From positions 1-64,000 of the forward strand of contig NZ_RBZQ01000006.1 of the NCBI RefSeq assembly GCF_003640395.1: a DNA stretch of 64,000 nucleotides, written 5' to 3'. Source of the DNA: Stutzerimonas urumqiensis (GTDB lineage: Bacteria > Pseudomonadota > Gammaproteobacteria > Pseudomonadales > Pseudomonadaceae). Under the pieces are notes generated by a model. That model saw only the letters and a list, made by a program, of their open reading frames with translations. It searched no databases and was not told the DNA's origin. The position numbers and the translations under genes were made by a program. Positions 59,161-64,000 of this stretch are shown one piece after another. Positions within the stretch are counted from its first letter, which is position 1, and each line of letters starts with the position of its first letter.

Positions 59161-60096
59161 ATGACCGCCCTGTCCACCGTGCCGGCCCTGTTCAAGCTGC
59201 ATCGCCTCAAGTTCGCCGGCCTGTTGCTGATCGCCAACCTCGCGCTGCTGGCGCACCTGTGGCTCGGCGACTCGCTGCCGGTTTCGCAATGGAGCTGGAC
59301 GGACATCGCCGGCGAGGGCGGCTCGGCGCTGCTGGTGCTGGTGTGGATCGGCCTGCTGCTGCGGGGCCGTCCGGCCGGGCAGGTGACCACCTTGCTGTTT
59401 CTGGGGCTGGCCTGCCTGTTCTTCTCGTTGTGGATCGACACGCTCGACGAGGTGGTGGAGCTGCCTTTCGGCACGCGCTGGGACAAGTGGCTGGAGTCCG
59501 GGCCGATGCCGGTGGGCTTCATCCTCATGACACTGGGCATCTACCACTGGCACCGCGAGCAACTGGCGATCACCGCGCAGATGGAAAAGCGCGAGCGGCT
59601 GTTTCGCGAATACCGGTTGTTCGACAGCCTGACGCCGCTGTGCGGTGCCGAATACCTGCGTCTGCAATTGCAGCAGGCGCTGGCGCAAGCACGCGACGAT
59701 CGCCAGCCGCTGTCGCTGGCCATGCTCGATATCGACGACTTCAGCGCGCTCAACCGCGCCTACGGGCACGCCGAGGGCGACCGCGTGTTGCAGGCGGTCA
59801 GCCAGTTGCTGGTACTCAACCTGCGGCGGCAGGACCTGCTCTGCCGGCTGGCGGGGGATCGCTTCGTGGTGCTGATGCCCAACACCGGCGAGCAGCAGGC
59901 GCGGGTGCTGGCCACCGAGCTGCGCGAGGCGGTGTGCCACCTGGCGCACCGCAGCAGCGAGCACGGCGAGCGGTTGCCGCTGTCGACCAGCGTCGCGGTG
60001 GTGATGGCTCAGCACGATGATCCGCAGACCTTGCTGGAGCGGCTCAACCTGGCGCTGGCACGGGCACGGCAGCCTGTCCAGGCCCGGCGCGCCTGA
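59161..60096 (+). CDS. Membrane GGDEF-domain protein with degenerate active site
   Basis: A 311-residue protein (335 if translation starts at the ATG at 59089). Four to five hydrophobic segments fill residues 1-140 (FAGLLLIANLALLAHLWL, GSALLVLVWIGLLL, TTLLFLGLACLFFSLWI, VGFILMTLGIY), and a GGDEF domain follows at about 160-305. Where GGDEF should be, the sequence is AGDRF (CRLAGDRFVVL), which should abolish cyclase activity, but the inhibitory-site RxxD is kept as RRQD five residues earlier. It may thus be a c-di-GMP-binding receptor. GGAG stands before the ATG at 59161. An AraC-type gene follows after four bases. Confidence 0.82.
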   Translation: MTALSTVPALFKLHRLKFAGLLLIANLALLAHLWLGDSLPVSQWSWTDIAGEGGSALLVLVWIGLLLRGRPAGQVTTLLFLGLACLFFSLWIDTLDEVVELPFGTRWDKWLESGPMPVGFILMTLGIYHWHREQLAITAQMEKRERLFREYRLFDSLTPLCGAEYLRLQLQQALAQARDDRQPLSLAMLDIDDFSALNRAYGHAEGDRVLQAVSQLLVLNLRRQDLLCRLAGDRFVVLMPNTGEQQARVLATELREAVCHLAHRSSEHGERLPLSTSVAVVMAQHDDPQTLLERLNLALARARQPVQARRA

Positions 60097-60100
60097 TCGC

Positions 60101-61144
60101 ATGAACGCGGCGGCCGGCTGGTTCGAGTGCGACACGCGCTTCATTCCGGGGCATTTCCAGCCCGGCATGCTGATCGACCTGGCGCTCGGCCGCGGGCTGA
60201 ACAGCCACCGCCTGCTGCGCGGGACGGGCCTGTTCTACGAAGACATCGTCGCCGGCACCGCGCGCCTTTCCCCGCAACAATGGCTGGCGCTGATCGGCAA
60301 TGTGCGCACCTTGCCGGCTGGCGAGGACATCGGCTTCCTGCTCGGCCAGCGTTCGCTTCCCGGGCATTTCGGCGCGGCCAGCCATGCCTTCGCCCAGGCC
60401 GCGCACCTGCATGATGCGCTGGACGTGCTGATCGAACAGCGCGCGCAACTCAGTCCGCTGCTGACGCCGCGGCTGGAAGTCGACGACAACCGGCTGCAAC
60501 TGCACTGGCTCGACGCCTACGGCTGCGGCGAGCAGTACCGGTTCGTGCTCGAGGCGAGCATGGCGGCAGTGGCATCGGCGACGCGCTGGCTATCCGGCGA
60601 GCGCCTGCCGTGGCGCTTCGAGTTCCGCCAGGCGCAACCCCGGCACATCGAGCAGTACTGGGTCCACCTGGGCGATGCGCTGCGGTTCGAGCGCCCGCGC
60701 GACAGCATGGTGCTGCCCCGCGAGTGGCTGCATCGGCCATGGCCCGGCGCCTCGACCATCGCCGCGCAGGGCGCCCGGCTGGAGAGCCAGCGCCAGCTCG
60801 CCGAACAGCGTCTGCACAGCAGCCTGCTCGACCAGCTGCACGACTACCTGCTGGCGCATATCCGCGATCCGCTCAACCTGGAGCGCGTCGCCACGGCGTT
60901 CGGCCTCAGCCCGGCGACGCTCAAGCGCCGGCTGCAAAAGCACGGCACGCACTTCCAGGAGCAGCTCGACCTGGCCCGCCTGCACGTCGCGTTGCACCTC
61001 TACGAAGCGCGCGGCTACAGCAACGATGCCGTCGCCGCCTACCTGCGCTTCAACGACACCACCAACTTCCGCCGCTCGTTCAAACGCTGGACGGGCCAAT
61101 CGCCCAGCGCCCTGCGCCAGCTGCTGGGGTGGGCGCCAGGGTAG
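60101..61144 (+). CDS. AraC-family transcriptional regulator (OruR/ArgR-like Arabinose_bd type)
   Basis: A 347-residue regulator. The N-terminal 190 residues form the Arabinose_bd_2-like sensing domain (IDLALGRGLNSHRLLRGTGL, GFLLGQRSLPGHFGAASHAF), and the C-terminal 100 residues the double helix-turn-helix (LNLERVATAFGLSPATLKRRL, LARLHVALHLYEARGYSNDA, AYLRFNDTTNFRRSFKRWTG). It is probably transcribed with the GGDEF-like gene, four bases upstream, suggesting they act in one pathway. Ligand and targets are unknown. Confidence 0.88.
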   Translation: MNAAAGWFECDTRFIPGHFQPGMLIDLALGRGLNSHRLLRGTGLFYEDIVAGTARLSPQQWLALIGNVRTLPAGEDIGFLLGQRSLPGHFGAASHAFAQAAHLHDALDVLIEQRAQLSPLLTPRLEVDDNRLQLHWLDAYGCGEQYRFVLEASMAAVASATRWLSGERLPWRFEFRQAQPRHIEQYWVHLGDALRFERPRDSMVLPREWLHRPWPGASTIAAQGARLESQRQLAEQRLHSSLLDQLHDYLLAHIRDPLNLERVATAFGLSPATLKRRLQKHGTHFQEQLDLARLHVALHLYEARGYSNDAVAAYLRFNDTTNFRRSFKRWTGQSPSALRQLLGWAPG

Positions 61145-61176
61145 GTTTTTCAGACAGCACGGTGTTTCCGCTCCTC

Positions 61177-61557
61177 GTAGGAGCGAGCTTGCTCGCGAAC
61201 CGGCCGCGACCGTTGCCCCGTAGGGTGCATTCGCGAAGCCATGCACCGGTTTCGCCGTGTCGTGGCCCCGGTGGTTAAGCCGTGGTGGTGCCCCGGCGGA
61301 TTGTTCGCTGCGCTCCTGAATCCGCCCTACGGAGCACGGTGGTTCCGCCTCGCGTAGGAGCGAGCTCGCTCGCGAACCGGGCACGACCGTTACCCCGTAG
61401 GGTGCATTCGCGAAGCAATGCACCGGTTTCGCCGTGGCGGTGCCCCCGGTGGATTGTTCGCTGCGCTCCTGAATCCGCCCTACGGACAGCGCGGTGATTT
61501 CGGCTTCTCTTAGGAGCGAGCTTGCTCGCGAACCGGCCGCAACCGGTAAACCCGTAA
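61177..61557. repeat. Tandem array of REP-containing units, second locus
   Basis: The same unit type as at 49638-50163, in the same orientation: REP palindromes (GTAGGAGCGAGCTTGCTCGC or variants) start at 61177, 61354 and about 61511, separated by CGTAGGGTGCATTCGCGAAG...AATCCGCCCTACGG segments. The last REP is altered to CTTAGGAGCG. The array fills the gap between the AraC-type gene and arsJ; no gene is present. Confidence 0.85.
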
Positions 61558-61560
61558 GGT

Positions 61561-62784
61561 TTACCAATTGCCCTGACGCGGAGGTCGGTCGTGCGGCAGT
61601 CCGAGCGAGATCAATGCCGCCAGCGCCACGAAGGCGCTCGAAATCCACAGGCAGGCCACCAGCCCGTAGGCCTGGTACACCCAGCCGGACAGCAGCGTGC
61701 CGAGCAGTCGTCCCATCGCGTTGGCCATGTAGTAGAAGCCCACGTCGAGCGATACCCCGTCGGCCTTGGCGTAGCTGACGATGAGGTAGCTGTGCAGCGA
61801 CGAGTTGATGGCGAACAGCGCGCCGAACAGCAGCAGCCCGCCGATCAGGACCGGCTGCTCCGCGAGCTCGCCGGCGAGCCCCAGCCCGATCAGCGCCGGC
61901 AGGCCCGCCAGCACGGCCGCCCAGGCGAACGCCGTGCGCCCATCCGGCACCTGCCCGCGCGCCTTGCCGGTCACGCGCGGCGCGAACGACTGGACGACGC
62001 CATAGCCGATGATCCAGAGCGCAAGAAAGCCGCCGACCTGCCAGTGATCCCAGCCGAACGAGGTGGCGAGGTACACCGGCAGCGCCACCACGAACCAGAC
62101 GTCGCGCGCGCCGAACAGGAACAACCGTGCCGCCGAGAGCAGGTTCACGGCCCGGCTCTTGGACAGCAGGTCGCGAAACTTCGGCGCGTTCTTCGCCTTG
62201 CCGAGGTCTTTTTTCAGCGACACCAGGCTGGCGACGAACACCAGCGCCAGCGCCGTCGCCATGACCGCCAACGCGCCCCGGAAGCCGAGCCCGGTCAGCA
62301 GCGCGCCACCGAGAAAGAAGCCCACGCCCTTGAGTGCGTTCTTCGAACCCGTCAGCACGGCGACCCAGTGATAGAGCCGACCCTGCTCGCCGTCCGGCAC
62401 GAGCAACTTGAGGCTGCTCTTGGCCGACATCTTGTTGAGGTCCTTGGCGATGCCGGACAGCGCCTGGGCGCCCATCACCCACGGGACGCTCAACCAGGCG
62501 ACCGGGACCGCCAGCATGGCCAGCGCGACCACCTGCATCGCCAGGCCGACATTCATGGTGCGGTTGAGCCCCAGGTGCGCGCCGAGCCAGCCGCCGATCA
62601 GGTTGGTGACCACGCCGAAGGCTTCGTAGAACAGGAAGAGCGCGGCGATCTGCAGCGGTGTGTAGCCCAGCTGATGGAAGTGCAGCACCACCAGCATGCG
62701 CAACGCGCCATCGGTGAGGGTGAAGGCCCAGTAATTGCCGGTGACGATCAGGTACTGGCGAACGGCGGGGGAGAGCGGTGGCAT
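61561..62784 (-). CDS. arsJ: MFS organoarsenical efflux permease ArsJ
   Basis: A 407-residue MFS transporter with 12 predicted helices. The opening QYLIVTGNYWAFTLTDGALR, then LGYTPLQIAALFLFYEAFG, TNLIGGWLGAHLGL and the loop SGIAKDLNKMSAKSSLK are the ArsJ signature; ArsJ exports 1-arseno-3-phosphoglycerate made by an ArsR-linked GAPDH. No gap or arsR gene is adjacent here, unlike the usual gapdh-arsJ pair, so the partner may be the housekeeping GAPDH or the substrate may differ. Start could be the GTG at 62796; neither start has a strong ribosome site. Confidence 0.8.
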   Translation of the reverse strand: MPPLSPAVRQYLIVTGNYWAFTLTDGALRMLVVLHFHQLGYTPLQIAALFLFYEAFGVVTNLIGGWLGAHLGLNRTMNVGLAMQVVALAMLAVPVAWLSVPWVMGAQALSGIAKDLNKMSAKSSLKLLVPDGEQGRLYHWVAVLTGSKNALKGVGFFLGGALLTGLGFRGALAVMATALALVFVASLVSLKKDLGKAKNAPKFRDLLSKSRAVNLLSAARLFLFGARDVWFVVALPVYLATSFGWDHWQVGGFLALWIIGYGVVQSFAPRVTGKARGQVPDGRTAFAWAAVLAGLPALIGLGLAGELAEQPVLIGGLLLFGALFAINSSLHSYLIVSYAKADGVSLDVGFYYMANAMGRLLGTLLSGWVYQAYGLVACLWISSAFVALAALISLGLPHDRPPRQGNW

Positions 62785-62922
62785 GGGTCGGTTCACAGAT
62801 GGGATGAGTTACCGGTCGGAAACGGCGAGACACGGCGTGGCGGCGGGAAGGCGGTCGGCGCGGCTCGGCAGGCGGAGCGAATCCCGGTTAACCTTCGGCG
62901 TCCTCGTCATGTCGAACTGTCC

Positions 62923-63579
62923 GTGAAAAACGCTTTGCTGACCTACATCGTGCGCTACCCCTCGGCCGGATTGCTGTTCATCCAGCTGCTCGGCATCGTG
63001 CTGTACCCCTTCATGGAAGACACCACGCTGGGCCGCGCCGCCTTCGGCGCCTTTGGCGTGGTGGTGCTGGTGTCGGCGCTGCGCATGGTCAGCCGCAGCC
63101 CGACGCTGCACTCGGTCGCCTTCGTGCTCGCCGCCTCGATCCTGGCGCTGACGGTGATGGTCGAGCTGACCGACTCGCCGACCTTGCGGCTGGTGCTGGT
63201 CGTGCTGGAGTCGGCGTTCTACTTCTACGCGACCTTCAGCCTGATCGGCTACATGACGGAGGACCAGCGCACCACCACCGACGAGCTGTTCGCGGTCGGT
63301 GCGACCTTCACCTTGCTGGCGTGGGCGTTCGCCTACGCGTTTGCCGCCTGCCAGATCATCGCGCCCGGCAGCTTCACCGCGCTGCTCGATCCGGACCAGC
63401 CGCGCACCTGGCTCGAGCTGCTGTTCCTGAGCATCACGCTGCTGTCGGGGGTGGGGCTGGGCGACATCCTGCCGGTGCGGCCGATGGCCCGTGCGCTGGT
63501 CATGCTCGAAGAAATCGCCGGCCTGATGTACATCGCGCTGGTGGTATCGCGCGTGATCGGCCTGACCATCCGCCGCTGA
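62923..63579 (+). CDS. Two-pore-type (Ion_trans_2) ion channel family protein
   Basis: A 218-residue membrane protein with about five hydrophobic segments. Segments are GLLFIQLLGIVLYPF, RAAFGAFGVVVLVSALRM, SVAFVLAASILALTVMV, LVLVVLESAFYFYATFSLIGY and LLAWAFAYAFAACQII. A pore loop TLLSGVGLGDILPVRPMAR follows, in which VGLGD stands where potassium channels have VGYGD, before the last helix (LVMLEEIAGLMYIALVVSRV). It starts at GTG with no good ribosome site. The overall layout fits bacterial Ion_trans_2 channels; selectivity is uncertain because of Leu in place of Tyr. Confidence 0.78.
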   Translation: MKNALLTYIVRYPSAGLLFIQLLGIVLYPFMEDTTLGRAAFGAFGVVVLVSALRMVSRSPTLHSVAFVLAASILALTVMVELTDSPTLRLVLVVLESAFYFYATFSLIGYMTEDQRTTTDELFAVGATFTLLAWAFAYAFAACQIIAPGSFTALLDPDQPRTWLELLFLSITLLSGVGLGDILPVRPMARALVMLEEIAGLMYIALVVSRVIGLTIRR

Positions 63580-63765
63580 GCCTGTCCGAACGTCGCGCCT
63601 CGGCCCGGGCGATCGCTCGTCGGGCGCGGCCGGTGCAGCCGGAACCTTCTGCGCTCGGCGGGTTTCCTCTGAAGACAACCGCTGCGCGCGGTGGCCACGC
63701 GTTCCGTGCCGCGGGGCAGGCGTCGCTGCCGCGCCGGTAGACGGACACTTCAAAGGAGTAATCCC

Positions 63766-63972
63766 ATGACCCGTGACGAACGTATTCGCGAACTGGCTGA
63801 CCAGATGTGGAATTCGGCAGGCCGCCCGGAAGGCCAGGAGAAGCGTTATCTCAAGCAGGCGCAGGACATCGTGACCGGCTTCGACGGGCCGGATGGCGGC
63901 GAGCGCATGCGCGAAGGCAGCATCCAGAGCAGTGTCGCGCCGCCGATGCCCAAGTCGGACAGCCAGGGCTGA
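63766..63972 (+). CDS. DUF2934 small protein
   Basis: A 68-residue protein with the DUF2934 pattern ERIRELADQMWNSAGRPEG, KRYLKQAQDIV near the N-terminus and a polar tail. AAAGGAG is well placed before the ATG. Family function is unknown; members are often stress-associated in pseudomonads. The final 28 bases of the window show nothing. Confidence 0.75.
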   Translation: MTRDERIRELADQMWNSAGRPEGQEKRYLKQAQDIVTGFDGPDGGERMREGSIQSSVAPPMPKSDSQG

Positions 63973-64000
63973 CGAGCGCGCGGCCGGCGCGGTAATCGAC

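Overview
The window is high-GC gammaproteobacterial chromosome, most likely Pseudomonadaceae (Pseudomonas or Stutzerimonas type). This rests on the REP palindrome GTAGGAGCGAGCTTGCTCGCGAA and its relatives, a two-ATP-cone NrdA with a 415-residue NrdB, and Pseudomonas-type BdlA, RstAB, ArsJ, RlhA and PepSY/DUF3649/DUF3325 genes. No rRNA, tRNA or CRISPR array was found. Assignments come from reading motifs and remembered family sequences; no database search was run.

Layout. 1-1390: large inverted-repeat intergenic element. 1393-9091: SUV3-like helicase, S4/pseudouridine-synthase-like protein, PheC-type dehydratase, SotB efflux, BdlA-like chemoreceptor. 9220-17954: RlhA, CAP protein, an iron-reductase-like operon with a possible Fur box, an Rrf2 regulator with a thioredoxin-reductase-like flavoprotein, and small proteins. 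17955-22691: accessory block with a LysM and glycine-rich toxin, two paralogous four-helix immunity-like proteins, a decayed toxin C-terminus and a third small membrane protein, lying between a truncated and an intact azoreductase gene. 22809-27600: LysR regulator, PD-(D/E)XK nuclease, a degenerate copy of the large repeat, then an AT-rich pair made of a membrane-anchored receiver protein and a histidine-kinase-like ATPase directly behind the nrdB terminator. 27715-32983: nrdA-nrdB with a structured intergenic element, two NrdR-like boxes and a perfect DnaA box. 32983-46910: RstAB-like system, phosphopantetheinyl transferase, aldo/keto reductase, second large repeat, exonuclease III, CHAD protein, CHASE4-PAS-GGDEF-EAL protein, LOV-histidine kinase with a single-domain receiver, manganese catalase. 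47079-49598: SDR, cysteine-less isochorismatase-like protein, SDR. 50276-58792: six-gene phosphate-scavenging operon. 59161-63972: degenerate GGDEF protein, AraC regulator, ArsJ, ion channel, DUF2934 protein. Two tandem REP arrays lie at 49638-50163 and 61177-61557.

How genes work together. The clearest functional unit is the minus-strand operon TonB-dependent receptor - beta-propeller phytase lipoprotein - TolQ-like - TolR-like - TonB-like - PhoX. It is preceded by a near-consensus Pho box with a -10 at the expected distance, which suggests PhoB-controlled use of phytate or other organic phosphate. The nrdA control region combines NrdR and DnaA sites, coupling dNTP supply to replication. The EAL/GGDEF protein, LOV kinase and receiver sit head to tail and may link blue light to c-di-GMP. 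The best candidates for undescribed biology are the AT-rich receiver/kinase pair (25736-27597) and the toxin/immunity array (18837-21885).
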